NCBI RefSeq assembly: GCF_040712075.1
Contig: NZ_JBFCVL010000009.1
Location: 186,001-250,000, forward strand
DNA length: 64,000 nt
Direction: 5' to 3'
Origin: Fodinicurvata sp. EGI_FJ10296
GTDB lineage: Bacteria; Pseudomonadota; Alphaproteobacteria; DSM-16000; Inquilinaceae
This document shows, piece after piece, positions 27,793 to 36,432 of the stretch. Position 1 is the stretch's first letter, and each line of letters starts with the position of its first letter. Both the position numbers and the translations under genes were made by a program. The notes below the pieces were generated by a model, which saw nothing but the letters and a program-made list of their open reading frames with translations, had not been told where the DNA came from and searched no databases.

Positions 27793-28461
27793 ATGGGCCA
27801 TGAGACCGCTTCGAAGATGGCGTCGGATCAATCACTTGCCGAGAGTGATGGTTTATTCCGCCAAAGCGACGATACCACGGTCGGTGCCGTCAGCAAGACG
27901 ACCGGCGGCCGGTCCACGACCGAGGCCGATTCCGCCTGCGCCGACGGCGTTCCCGTCGGCCGGCACCCACAGATCGACTGGTCGACGCTGGCGAGCACGC
28001 TGAGGCCCGAAAACAGCCCCGGATTTCTGCTCTGGCAGGTGACGAATTTATGGCAGAGGCGGTTGCGCTCGGCGCTGGAGCGTCATGGCCTGACCCATGT
28101 TCAGTTTGTTCTCCTGGCGGGACTGGCGTGGCTGGAAGCCCGCGAAGCCAATGTCAGCCAGGCCCGGTTGGCGCAGTTCTGCAAAACCGATGCGATGATG
28201 ACCAGCCAGGTGGTGCGTGCGCTGGAGCGCGAGGGAATGATCCGCCGCGCATCCAGCGTTGCCGATCGCCGGGCCCGGTCGCTGCAGGTGTCAGACCGGG
28301 GGGCGGAAATTCTCAACAAGGCGATGCCGGCCGTTCTCGAGGCTGACGCCGGTTTCTTCGGTTGCCTGCCTGATGGCCATGCCGGTCTGGTGCAGACGCT
28401 GCGGTTCCTCTGGCAGAATTCCACCACCAAGCCGTCAAACGGGTCCGGCGGCGGAGTGTGA
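27793..28461 (+). CDS. MarR-family transcriptional regulator
   Basis: A 222-residue regulator. A polar N-terminal extension of about 60 residues precedes the winged-helix DNA-binding domain. The recognition region (VSQARLAQFCKTDAMMTSQVVRALEREGMI, read in parts) and the wing (SVADRRARSLQVSDRG) match MarR proteins. Its target is unknown; it is convergent with a DUF2306 membrane protein gene and follows the lipid kinase gene by about 195 bases. The long N-terminus may be over-called, but no better internal start is evident before residue 60. Confidence 0.85.
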   Translation: MGHETASKMASDQSLAESDGLFRQSDDTTVGAVSKTTGGRSTTEADSACADGVPVGRHPQIDWSTLASTLRPENSPGFLLWQVTNLWQRRLRSALERHGLTHVQFVLLAGLAWLEAREANVSQARLAQFCKTDAMMTSQVVRALEREGMIRRASSVADRRARSLQVSDRGAEILNKAMPAVLEADAGFFGCLPDGHAGLVQTLRFLWQNSTTKPSNGSGGGV

Positions 28462-28545
28462 ACCCCGCCAGACGCCATTCCTGCCCGGCTTCGAACGCCC
28501 CCGCACAACGCCCCTGCATAACACCCCGTCATACCGCCCGCAGTG

Positions 28546-28944
28546 TCAGCCGCCGAACAGGACCGCGTGCATAATCCGGCCCGGCAGGAAGGTGAAAAAT
28601 CCCGCGACAGCCAGCGCACCGGCGAACATCCAGATCATGGCCGAGCGGTGGTCATCGATTCGGCCCCGTCGGGCATGCAGGACGGCAAAAGGCAGAGCGA
28701 CCAGGACGCCGATCGACAGCAGATGGATCGGACTCCACAGCCCGATGAACCGGAATTCGAATATCCAGAAACTCGAGATCGCCACGATGGCCATTGCCGT
28801 CACCCAGCCATAGCCGAGGATGCGGTGGACGATCGTCCCCTTGATGCCGGCGAACTGGATGATGCCCAGCACTGTCGCAATCGCGGCGGCCAAAACGTGA
28901 AGTTGAATGGCGAGGGTGGATTGGAGGATCGGTGTCAGTGTCAT
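28546..28944 (-). CDS. DUF2306-type small membrane protein
   Basis: About 132 residues from the ATG at 28944, or 156 from an upstream start at 29016. Four hydrophobic helices are separated by short loops. HVLAAAIATVLGIIQFAGIKG followed by a HRILGYGWV block is typical of DUF2306-type proteins. The function is unknown. It lies downstream of hisS on the same strand, across 129 bases. Confidence 0.65.
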   Translation of the reverse strand: MTLTPILQSTLAIQLHVLAAAIATVLGIIQFAGIKGTIVHRILGYGWVTAMAIVAISSFWIFEFRFIGLWSPIHLLSIGVLVALPFAVLHARRGRIDDHRSAMIWMFAGALAVAGFFTFLPGRIMHAVLFGG

Positions 28945-29073
28945 GGACTGGCTGCCCTCTTTCGCCATGCCGTCGTTGCGGCATTGAATGAGAATCTGCG
29001 AACGGTTCGCTCCCACACCCTTTAAGGCGCAAGCATCGATTTATTGCAACCTTTTTTAGAAACCGGCTACGGG

Positions 29074-30435
29074 TTAGCTGCCCTCCTGAATACCTCCCGC
29101 GATGATGCGCGCGACGAGGTCGGCCATATCGGCGCGCGGAACCGTCATCTGATCGCCAGTGGCCAACGCCTTGACCTGCACACGCCCCTCGGCCAGTTCG
29201 GTCTCACCGGCAATGACGGCGACCGCGAACCCCTTCTTCGCCGCGTATTTCAACTGGTCGCCGATCTTCTTCGGCTCGGTGAACAGTTCGGTGGCGATTC
29301 CGGCGTTCCTCAGCGTTGCCGCCAGACCGAGCGATGCGGACAGATAGTCGCGGTTCATCACCGTCACCAGGACCGGCGCCGGTGTCTGGGGTCCGGTTCT
29401 CAGGATGCCGGCATCGAACAGCCGGGCGAGCATGCGGGTCAGGCCGATGGAGATACCGACGCCGGGAAGTCTCTGCCGCGTAAAGGTCGAGGCAAGATCG
29501 TCGTATCGGCCGCCGGAGCAGATGCTGCCGATCTCCGGCAGCGCCGCCAATCGTGTCTCATAGACGGTGCCGGTATAGTAGTCGAGGCCGCGGGCGATCG
29601 ACGGGTCGAAGACATAGGCCGATTCCGGCAGGCCGAGATCGGCGAGCGCGGAGAAAAGTTCGCCGACATCCCTTGCCCCTTCCAGAAAGAGGGGATCGTC
29701 GCACAGCGAGGCCAGGTCGGCGGGGTCCGGCGCCTCGGTGATGAAGCGAAGCAATCGGTCGACGGCCGGGCCGTCCAGTCCGGTGCGCTCGCCGAGTTGC
29801 CGGGCAACCGCCTCGGCGCCGATTTTCTCCAGTTCGTCGATGACCCGCAGGGCATCGGGCAGTTTTGCATCTTCAAGGCCGAGTGAACGGATGAAGCCCT
29901 GCAGGACCTTGCGGTTGTTCATGCGAATGACGAAGTCGCCGATTCCCGCCCGGCTGAAGATCGCATGGATGACGCACGGGATTTCGGCGTCGTTAAGCGT
30001 GCTGAGCGATCCGTTGCCGACGATGTCGATGTCGCACTGATAGAATTCGCGAAAGCGTCCGGCCTGTGGCCGCTCGCCGCGCCAGACCTTTTGCATCTGG
30101 TAGCGGCGGAATGGAAATGTGAGGCTGCCGAAATGCTGGGCGACATAGCGGGCGAGCGGAACGGTCAGATCGAAATGCAGCGCCAGATCGGTGGAGGCAT
30201 CTTCGCCCTCTGCGGCGGCGAGGCGTGACAAGCCATAGATTTCCTTGTCGACCACCCCCTTTGCGGACAGGATTTCCCGGTTCTCGACCGCCGGCGTTTC
30301 GATCTGGGCAAAGCCGTGCCGCTCGAACTCCTCGCGGATAATCGCGAGCAGACGATTCTCGACGATCTTCTGCTCCGGCAGCCATTCCGGAAAGCCGCTC
30401 ACGGGCCGCGGTTTGACGATCCTGGTCTCTGCCAT
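29074..30435 (-). CDS. hisS: Histidyl-tRNA synthetase
   Basis: A 453-residue class II synthetase from the ATG at 30435 (MAETRIVKP). Motif 2 is in RYQMQKVWRGERPQAG (about 120), the histidine-specific motif in GLDYYTGTVYE (about 288), GGRYDDL at about 310 and motif 3 in GVGISIGLTRM (about 330). A C-terminal anticodon-binding domain follows. It charges tRNA-His in the cytoplasm. Confidence 0.95.
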   Translation of the reverse strand: MAETRIVKPRPVSGFPEWLPEQKIVENRLLAIIREEFERHGFAQIETPAVENREILSAKGVVDKEIYGLSRLAAAEGEDASTDLALHFDLTVPLARYVAQHFGSLTFPFRRYQMQKVWRGERPQAGRFREFYQCDIDIVGNGSLSTLNDAEIPCVIHAIFSRAGIGDFVIRMNNRKVLQGFIRSLGLEDAKLPDALRVIDELEKIGAEAVARQLGERTGLDGPAVDRLLRFITEAPDPADLASLCDDPLFLEGARDVGELFSALADLGLPESAYVFDPSIARGLDYYTGTVYETRLAALPEIGSICSGGRYDDLASTFTRQRLPGVGISIGLTRMLARLFDAGILRTGPQTPAPVLVTVMNRDYLSASLGLAATLRNAGIATELFTEPKKIGDQLKYAAKKGFAVAVIAGETELAEGRVQVKALATGDQMTVPRADMADLVARIIAGGIQEGS

Positions 30436-30709
30436 GGGGGCGGTGTCCTGAATTGGGGTCGCACGTTTCTGCGCAGGATGGTGTAACGGTCCGGCGCCCT
30501 TGCCGCAAGCGGTCACCGGTCAAGGCCGTCAAGTGACGAAGAGCGCATGTTCTGCGGGTTTCTTCTCCGGGTTTCACGCCCTGCGGCAGCTTGACCGGCA
30601 CGCGTTCGACGGCCACCCTTGGCCGCCGACGCGTTTTTGCGGCGGGCACTGGGTTGGGGTTCAGGCTGAGATCCGGGCGAACTGTCTCGGACGGAGGAAA
30701 TTAAGAAGA

Positions 30710-31183
30710 ATGGTACGGGAACTGGATGCGATCGACCGGCGGATCCTGACGGAACTGCAGGCCGACGGGCGCATATCGAACGTCGAATTGTCCCGCCGGG
30801 TCAATCTCAGCCCCACCCCATGTCTGGAGCGCGTCCGGCGCCTGGAGCGTGACGGATTCATTACCGGCTACACCGCGACACTTGACCCCCGCTTGATGGA
30901 TGCCGGCCTGACCGTCGTCGTCGAGGTCCGTCTGGAGAAGACGAGCAATGAGGTCTTCGAACGGTTTCAGCGGCGTGTTGCCGAGATACCCGAAATCATG
31001 GAGTGCTTCATGATGGCCGGTGTCTATGATTACCTGCTCAAGATCCGGATCCGCGACATGGATGAGTATCGCGCGTTGCTCGGGGGAGTGCTGGTCTCGC
31101 TGCCGGGGGTGCGGTCGACGAATACCTATGTGGTGATGGAGGAAGTCAAGGCCAGCAACCGCATCCCGGTCCGGGAAGGGTGA
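30710..31183 (+). CDS. Lrp/AsnC-family transcriptional regulator
   Basis: A 157-residue regulator. The N-terminal helix-turn-helix (LDAIDRRILTELQADGR then VELSRRVNLSPTPCLERVRRLE) precedes a C-terminal RAM ligand-sensing domain (about 70-150). The start was fixed at 30710 by GGAGG upstream and by the family's normal N-terminus. Lrp-type regulators of this class often control amino-acid genes. putA (57930-61094) is a possible but distant target, and nothing in the sequence ties the two together. Confidence 0.9.
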   Translation: MVRELDAIDRRILTELQADGRISNVELSRRVNLSPTPCLERVRRLERDGFITGYTATLDPRLMDAGLTVVVEVRLEKTSNEVFERFQRRVAEIPEIMECFMMAGVYDYLLKIRIRDMDEYRALLGGVLVSLPGVRSTNTYVVMEEVKASNRIPVREG

Positions 31184-31198
31184 CCCGCTGCCGGGAAG

Positions 31199-31239
31199 GG
31201 GGTAGGGGACAAGGAATGCCGCAAAGAATACCCTACCCC
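31199..31239. repeat. Inverted repeat after the Lrp-type gene
   Basis: A perfect 9-bp stem (ggggtaggg / ccctacccc) with a 23-base loop lies 16 bases after the stop codon, between convergent genes. It has no T-tract and may be a weak bidirectional terminator. Confidence 0.45.
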
Positions 31240-31308
31240 GGACGGCGCTTCCGCGCCGCCGGAGCGGTGAGGAGGGGATCGGCCTTGCATCGCCGATCCC
31301 GATCCCGG

Positions 31309-32166
31309 TCAGTTGGCGCGGGGCCAGCTGGCGTATTGGGTCATATAGACCATGGCGTCACCGATCGAGTCGCGCCAGACATGCCATTCATGGTCGCCGT
31401 CGACCACACGATATTCCACGGCGCCGGGTTGATGTTCGCGCATCGCCTGATAGAAAACGGCAGCGTGATATGCGATATCGAACGTGTCGTGGTCGCCGGA
31501 ATTGATATACATCGGGACGACGGTATCCTGTTCCAGATAGTCGTCGATGAAGGTCGGCCAGTTCAGGCTGTCCCAGACTTCCTGATCGAAGGAACCATCG
31601 GTCTGGAAGACGACCGACCGGTGGGCCGAGGAGTGGCTTGGCGGCGTCGGATCGTAAACCGCCGGGCTGAGGGCTGCGGATGCGATGAACATATCCGGAA
31701 ACTGCAGCACGTAGTTGACCGTACCGAAGCCGCCGGCGGACAGCCCGGCCACCATGCGGCCCTCCCGCTCGGTGATCGCCTGATAGGTGTCCTCGACATG
31801 GGGGATGAGATCGTCGAAGAAGGCGGTCTGCATCATCTCGTCATTGCCGTCCGCCCACCAGTTGTTGCCGCCGCCCGGCATGACGACGATCATCGGCGGC
31901 AGGGTGCCTTCATCGATCAATTCGTTCAGCGTGGGAACGACGCGGCCGCTGGTGACCCAGTTCTGCTCGTTGCCGTTGGCGCCGTGAAGCAGGTATAGAA
32001 CGGAATAGTCCAGGTCGCCGCTCTCGTATCCTTCGGGAAGATAGACAGTATAGCTGAACTCGCGATCCAGGGTCTCTGAGTCGAATGTAACCCGTTCCAC
32101 CGATTGCGCAAAAGCCGGAGCCGCAACGATGACGAGCGCAGTAGAGAGTATCAAGGCTGAACGCAT
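31309..32166 (-). CDS. Secreted esterase (esterase D/enterochelin-esterase-like alpha/beta hydrolase)
   Basis: A 285-residue protein with a cleavable signal peptide (MRSALILSTALVIVAAPAFAQ). The alpha/beta-hydrolase core has YLLHGANGN (oxyanion side), the nucleophile elbow GLSAGGFG (about 145) and a C-terminal histidine in DGDHEWHVW (about 265). The layout fits the putative esterase family PF00756. The substrate is unknown; the periplasm is the expected location. It stands alone, convergent with the Lrp-type gene. Confidence 0.8.
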   Translation of the reverse strand: MRSALILSTALVIVAAPAFAQSVERVTFDSETLDREFSYTVYLPEGYESGDLDYSVLYLLHGANGNEQNWVTSGRVVPTLNELIDEGTLPPMIVVMPGGGNNWWADGNDEMMQTAFFDDLIPHVEDTYQAITEREGRMVAGLSAGGFGTVNYVLQFPDMFIASAALSPAVYDPTPPSHSSAHRSVVFQTDGSFDQEVWDSLNWPTFIDDYLEQDTVVPMYINSGDHDTFDIAYHAAVFYQAMREHQPGAVEYRVVDGDHEWHVWRDSIGDAMVYMTQYASWPRAN

Positions 32167-32428
32167 GGAAGTTTCCTCCGAATGTGATTTTTATTTAATG
32201 TCGAGTGGCCTGTTGCTGGACAACACGCATTGATCGACGCCGAATGGGGGCATCGAAAAGGGTTCCGCCAGCAGAAGGACAGTGACAGTCGAAATCGCTA
32301 CTCTTGGTAAGTGCGAAATTCATTAGAGTCGGAATGGTCGTGGCGGTCAAGACATCATTGGTTAATGTGCGGGCCGATGCGGCAGATGCCCTTGCGCCCG
32401 GCCATGAAGGCGGCTTATCAGGGACATC

Positions 32429-33496
32429 ATGAGTGAGCACGCCTCCAGGCCGCCGACGCCCCGCAAAGGGCCGACCGAATTGCCTTCCGTGACAGAGGAT
32501 TTTCGTCTCGACGGCTGCAATACCTTCGGCCTGCGCGCGACCAGCCGTTATGCCGTCGCTGTCGACAGCGAAGACGCGCTGGCGGCGGTGCTGACGGATC
32601 CGGTCCATGGCGGCCTCGATCGGCGCGTGATCGGCGGCGGCAGCAACGTGATCCTTAGGGAGCGCTATGACGGCTTGACGGTGTTGATGCGCGTGCGGGG
32701 ACGCCGCCTGATCGATGAACGGCCCGATGCCTGGATCGTCGAGGCCGCTGCAGGCGAGGATTGGCACGATTTCGTCGGCTGGACGGTCGCGGCCGGATAT
32801 CCGGGGCTGGAGAATCTGGCCCTGATTCCCGGTACCGTCGGCGCGGCGCCGGTGCAGAATATCGGTGCCTATGGCGTTGAACTGGCGGACCGGTTCGATT
32901 CTCTGCGCGCCTATGATCGAGAAACCGGCGACTTCGTCCGAATGGATCACGCCGAATGCCGCTTTGCCTATCGCGACAGCGTGTTCAAGCACCAGCCCGA
33001 CAGATATGTCGTGACAGCGGTAAGAGTCCGCTTGCCCCGTCCGTGGCAGCCGGTCACGACCTATGCGGATCTGCGGGCGCGCTTTGCCGGCGGTGGCGCG
33101 GACGACCCGTCGCCGCGGGAGATTTTCGACGCTGTAGTGGCGGTCAGACGTTCCAAGCTTCCCGACCCCGCCGTCCTCGGCAATGCCGGCAGCTTCTTCC
33201 AGAACCCGGTGGTCGATGCCGCGGCGTTCGACCGCCTGGTCGCGCAGTGGCCCGATATCTCCGGCCACCGGCAGGCCGACGGCCGGGTCAAGCTGTCGGC
33301 GGCGTGGTTGATCGATCGATGCGGCTTCAAGGGTGCCCGAAGTGGTCCCGTCGGCGTGTTCGACCGCCACGCTCTGGTGCTGGTCAACCATGGCGGCGCG
33401 GCCTTTTCCGATGTCATGGCGCTGGCCGACAGAATCGTTGCTGCGGTCTGCGATCGCTTTGGCATCGTTCTGGTGCGGGAACCGCTCGTGCTGTGA
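32429..33496 (+). CDS. murB: UDP-N-acetylenolpyruvoylglucosamine reductase MurB, type I
   Basis: A 355-residue FAD enzyme that reduces enolpyruvyl-UDP-GlcNAc to UDP-MurNAc. FAD-binding blocks include GGGSNVIL (about 70) and PGTVGAAPVQNIGAYG (about 135). The catalytic serine is in NAGSFFQNP (about 253). The Tyr-containing YRDSVFK loop (about 185) is the mark of the E. coli-like type I enzyme. It lies outside any division-cell-wall gene cluster and has no murC or ddl neighbour here. Confidence 0.9.
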   Translation: MSEHASRPPTPRKGPTELPSVTEDFRLDGCNTFGLRATSRYAVAVDSEDALAAVLTDPVHGGLDRRVIGGGSNVILRERYDGLTVLMRVRGRRLIDERPDAWIVEAAAGEDWHDFVGWTVAAGYPGLENLALIPGTVGAAPVQNIGAYGVELADRFDSLRAYDRETGDFVRMDHAECRFAYRDSVFKHQPDRYVVTAVRVRLPRPWQPVTTYADLRARFAGGGADDPSPREIFDAVVAVRRSKLPDPAVLGNAGSFFQNPVVDAAAFDRLVAQWPDISGHRQADGRVKLSAAWLIDRCGFKGARSGPVGVFDRHALVLVNHGGAAFSDVMALADRIVAAVCDRFGIVLVREPLVL

Positions 33497-33516
33497 ACAT
33501 CGGTTCGGCCGAGCGG

Positions 33517-34281
33517 TCAGCCGGGCGCGAAAGTCAGGGTCACGGTTCCCAGGCCGGCGATGCTGCCTTCGACCCGCGTGCCGGGTTCGATGAAGTCCAT
33601 GCCGCTCAACGATCCGGTGATGACGATCTGGCCGGGGCGGATGGTGTATTTGTGCAACGCGGCGGCCTGGATGAATCCGGCCAGAGTGCCGAAGGCGCTG
33701 CCGCCCGGCACGGGGCGCGGCCCTTCCACGATCGTTTTGCCGTCGAAGGCGAGGGTGACCGACGGTTCGCACAGATCTTCCGGACGCCAGTCGTCCACCG
33801 GCTCGCCGATGACCGCGCCGGCTCCGAGTTGATTATCGGCGAGTTTCAGCCCTGGCGGCGTTTTGGTGAACGTCTCGAACCGGCTGTCGACGACTTCGAG
33901 TGCCGGGCAGGGCCGGACGCAGTCCCGAAGCCGTTTCTCGAAATCGGATGAATCAGCCGATGGCAGCGGCCGGTCGATCAGAAAGCCGACTTCCAGCTCG
34001 ATCCCGCACGCGCCCAGTTCGTTCGCTGTGAATGTCGCGCCGTTCCTGCGGATCATCGATTGCGGAATTGGCGCGACCGACGGATGGTCGTCGGGGGACG
34101 TCCGGCCAGCCTTGAAGCCGCCTGCCGGTCCGATCCCGGCCAGTACCCGGGCCTGGATCGCATAGGCCTCGGCCACGCTCGGCTCGGCATCCGTCACCGC
34201 CGAAGAAGGGATGCGGCGACCGGTACGCCGTGCATCCAGAATGGCGTCGGCCAGTGTCGTGACGGTGTCGGTCGTGTCCAT
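33517..34281 (-). CDS. 2-keto-4-pentenoate hydratase/fumarylacetoacetate hydrolase family protein
   Basis: About 254 residues from the ATG at 34281; a longer frame reaches 34365 without a good ribosome site. The FAH-like fold is visible from ACGIELEVGFLI (metal-binding Glu residues, about 95) and the C-terminal PGQIVITGSLSGM. Enzymes of this family act in meta-cleavage of aromatic compounds, but no partner pathway genes are nearby. It is convergent with murB. Confidence 0.82.
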   Translation of the reverse strand: MDTTDTVTTLADAILDARRTGRRIPSSAVTDAEPSVAEAYAIQARVLAGIGPAGGFKAGRTSPDDHPSVAPIPQSMIRRNGATFTANELGACGIELEVGFLIDRPLPSADSSDFEKRLRDCVRPCPALEVVDSRFETFTKTPPGLKLADNQLGAGAVIGEPVDDWRPEDLCEPSVTLAFDGKTIVEGPRPVPGGSAFGTLAGFIQAAALHKYTIRPGQIVITGSLSGMDFIEPGTRVEGSIAGLGTVTLTFAPG

Positions 34282-34391
34282 TCTTCGCAATCCTTCGCCG
34301 GTGACGGCCATGCCGTCGGTAGGCCATCGGTATAACCGGCAGGGGGCATCCCCGACAATGATCATCGCCGGGCCTCATTGCCGGGCGACGC

Positions 34392-34424
34392 AAAAACGCC
34401 GGCGTCCCTTCCGGGGCGCCGGCG
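34392..34424 (-). terminator. Strong Rho-independent terminator downstream of the small membrane protein gene
   Basis: On the minus strand an 8-bp GC stem (cgccggcg arms at 34397-34404 and 34417-34424), extended inward by three C-G pairs and closed by a GGAA loop, is followed by five T residues (34392-34396 on the plus strand as A). It lies just after the stop of the 34453-34791 gene. Confidence 0.85.
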
Positions 34425-34452
34425 CTCGAAACGGCTTGTTATTTTCAGGCTA

Positions 34453-34791
34453 TCAAGTGCGGAGCATTCTGCCGCATGTGTCGGTGATGTCCTCGTGCAG
34501 ATCGGCGTCGATGCCGGCCGGCAGGAATTGCTCGGCAAGCTCGGCGCGATCCTCGTTGCGCCAGCCGCTGAGGCCTTCTGCCGTGTTGCCTTCCGCCAGC
34601 CAATACTCGTTTGCCCGGCCCACGCAGACCTCCGCCAGCGTCATGACCCGCGCTTCGCGGACGGTTTCATTCATCGTGCTTGTTGTGACGACAAACCCAC
34701 CGGCAAAGGCAACGGCCAGGACGACCACCGCGCCGCCAATGGCGCCGCCGATGATGGGTTTCGCAGCTTCCATAGTGTCTTTGATGTTCAT
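34453..34791 (-). CDS. Hypothetical single-pass membrane protein
   Basis: A 112-residue protein with one glycine/valine-rich membrane helix (about residues 13-36) and a soluble, acidic C-terminal domain with two cysteines (VCVGRANEYW region and ITDTCGRML near the end). No family was recognised. It is followed by a strong terminator and preceded by an AT-rich upstream region, so it is probably transcribed alone. Confidence 0.65.
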   Translation of the reverse strand: MNIKDTMEAAKPIIGGAIGGAVVVLAVAFAGGFVVTTSTMNETVREARVMTLAEVCVGRANEYWLAEGNTAEGLSGWRNEDRAELAEQFLPAGIDADLHEDITDTCGRMLRT

Positions 34792-35274
34792 TTCAGTGCC
34801 CCAAATTCCTGTGATTAAAAACGCTACTTGGTGCAGCGAATTAACGTATATATACGCCCATTGATAATATATGTCGAGACAAAGTCATGTCATGATATAA
34901 AAACGAAATATAAAATCGCGATATTTTTAAATTTTTGGTCAACAGTGCGAACGTAATTGCCTTAAGAATTATGGCCGTCATTCAGAGGTTAATTCATTAA
35001 TTTTCGACAAGGAAAGTCAGCGCGAACCAGTGCTGAGGTTTCTTGTCGAGGCGCAGGCGCCTCGCTATCAGGGCTGCCAGCCCCTGAGCGCCACGGTAAT
35101 GGCGCCAGAGCCCCAGTCCCGCCAAGGCAGCGGGCGGGAAAGCTTTTGTGCCCGGATCAATGGCTTTCGGCATATCCGGAACCATCAGTTGCCAGAACGT
35201 CACGATGCCAAGCCCCAAATCCTGCTTGACCACCACAATTCGACCCGCTAAATGATCAACCTGTGCTAGTACCA
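34792..35274. other. Left border of the anomalous region: AT-rich stretch plus iclR 3'-end remnant
   Basis: About 480 bases with no convincing gene. 34792-34995 is strongly AT-rich and includes the perfect palindrome CGTATATATACG (34845-34856). It probably holds the promoter of the small membrane protein gene. 35058-35104 matches the 3' end of the iclR-family gene at 40761-41648. On the minus strand it reads as a remnant ending ALRGWQP followed by TGA. Confidence 0.6.
35058..35104 (-). repeat. Imperfect direct repeat, left copy (iclR 3'-end remnant)
   Basis: 42 of 47 bases match 40754-40800 in the same orientation. The match covers the last eleven or so codons of the iclR-family gene, its stop codon and seven bases beyond. 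In this copy the penultimate TGG has become TGA. It could be an att-like remnant from insertion at the 3' end of iclR, or a segmental duplication. Confidence 0.8.
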
Positions 35275-35341
35275 TGAAAAATTATGCAACTAATCTGTTC
35301 TGGTATTATGGTTACGACAAAGCATTCGACATCTAACTGGA

Positions 35342-35944
35342 TTGAGCTTCACGCGGTCGATAATGACTGCCTCCAGGACGTTATTGCCACCTACCGGGTC
35401 GGGAGGCTGTGGCCAATCCCGCTATGCATTCCGAACCGTCGAGCAGGTCAATTACATGCATTCCCACCTGCAGAACCGAAGCTTGGGGGCGGTACCGACG
35501 CATATTCCGACATCCAGTTTGCACCGGGACCCATTGACCGGGTTTCTGTTACAGGTGATCGGGCGCAAAAGGCTGGACCTCTATTCGGCGGATCAGGCGG
35601 AACTCATTTACCCGATGAAGAGCTACAACCTTTATCAGCCCTGCTGGTTCAAGCCCGAAGCGCCGAATTATGACCTGTATCCCAAGGCGCGCGACGCGAA
35701 GTGCATCTCGGTGACGCTGGAGCCAGGGCAATTGATGCTGCAACCGGCAGGCTGGTTTCATCAGGTGCATGCGCTGGATGATCTCTTCGGCGCCGTCAGC
35801 TTCGGCGGTGGCGGTGGTGGTGGGGGTAGCGCGCTCGGCTGCCCTGCTCGTGAGCAGGAGCGCAGGGTTACGGGCAAGACCGGAATGGCGAATAAACCTG
35901 TAACATTCGGAGCGCCCAATGTAGCGCCAACAATTACCTCATGA
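35342..35944 (+). pseudogene. Truncated cupin_8/JmjC-like oxygenase gene fused to leader copy 1
   Basis: The middle of this 200-codon frame is a recognisable cupin_8-type Fe/2-oxoglutarate hydroxylase. LHRDP supplies the HxD metal pair, GRKRLDLY follows, then PGQLMLQPAGWFHQVHAL with the distal His. The N-terminal 100 or more residues expected of the family are missing or out of frame. At the C-terminus, instead of ending, the frame runs into the repeated segment shared with the precursor genes (DDLFGAVSF, eight glycines, then PAREQERR) and about 25 further residues. It ends by ATGA overlap with a 34-codon peptide frame. Either it is a recombined remnant or a genuine chimera; a tailoring enzyme that has decayed is also possible. 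Confidence 0.55.
35771..35875 (+). repeat. Leader-like repeat, copy 1
   Basis: About 90 percent identical to copy 2 over the first 38 bases (gcgctggatgatctcttcgg onward), then a polyglycine stretch and the PAREQERR-coding segment (gagcaggagcgcagg). It is in frame with the cupin remnant. Confidence 0.85.
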
Positions 35945-36045
35945 GAAAAACCGCCGTTGCGGGGATAGCGACTAGTGCAGCTTTTGGCCTTCAGGTTGGT
36001 GCCGGAGCAGCCGTTAGGACTTTCGCGTCTTATCTCGTCAAATAA
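35941..36045 (+). CDS. Small Gly/Ala-rich peptide 1 (microcin-like core, out of frame with its leader)
   Basis: A 34-residue frame starting at the ATGA overlap with the cupin-leader fusion. Its sequence (KTAVAGIATSAAFG, then VGAGAAVRTF) is clearly related to the core of the 95-residue precursor at 36433 (KAAACGVATSAAMG). It has no ribosome site of its own, so it would depend on coupling. Alternatively it is the displaced half of a frameshifted precursor. It has no cysteines, unlike the other two cores. Confidence 0.45.
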   Translation: MRKTAVAGIATSAAFGLQVGAGAAVRTFASYLVK

Positions 36046-36108
36046 TCGAATTCAATATATGGCGTAAGTGTTTTTTTTGCCGCCACAAGCGACTGGGAAA
36101 AAGAACCC

Positions 36109-36321
36109 ATGGATTTCTGGGATAATTGGGGTGTCGCGATAGTAGCTTTTGTTGGCGCGATTGTCGGTTCAATGATTGCGAAACGTAAAGAATGTTGGGT
36201 ATTATTCGCTTTGTCATTAAAAGTAATTTTTGTAATAGAAGGATTTACTAGATCTGGATTTGTGGTATCCATGTTATTTATATTTATGGTAAACTACTTG
36301 TTATATTTGAAAAAACAATAG
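36109..36321 (+). CDS. Small membrane protein, immunity-like 1
   Basis: A 70-residue, two-helix membrane protein (about 8-24 and 35-66, with a charged AKRKE loop between). Its GC content is far below the genome average. It directly follows peptide 1, as immunity genes follow bacteriocin genes. No family was recognised; the immunity role is inferred from position, size and hydrophobicity. The gene is preceded by GGGAAAAAG. Confidence 0.6.
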   Translation: MDFWDNWGVAIVAFVGAIVGSMIAKRKECWVLFALSLKVIFVIEGFTRSGFVVSMLFIFMVNYLLYLKKQ

Positions 36322-36432
36322 TAATATATAATAATATATTTAAAATTTTGGATTCGCGAATAAAGAGAGCTCGGCACACAGCAACGCCGCGACCGTAACA
36401 CAACCGCGCGGCAACAAGAAGGAAGACGAAGC

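Noticed and set aside
34997-35275. Minus-strand frame of 92 codons at the left border of the peptide region
   Set aside because: It overlaps the iclR 3'-end remnant in a different frame from iclR, and the similarity to the other repeat copy is at the DNA level.
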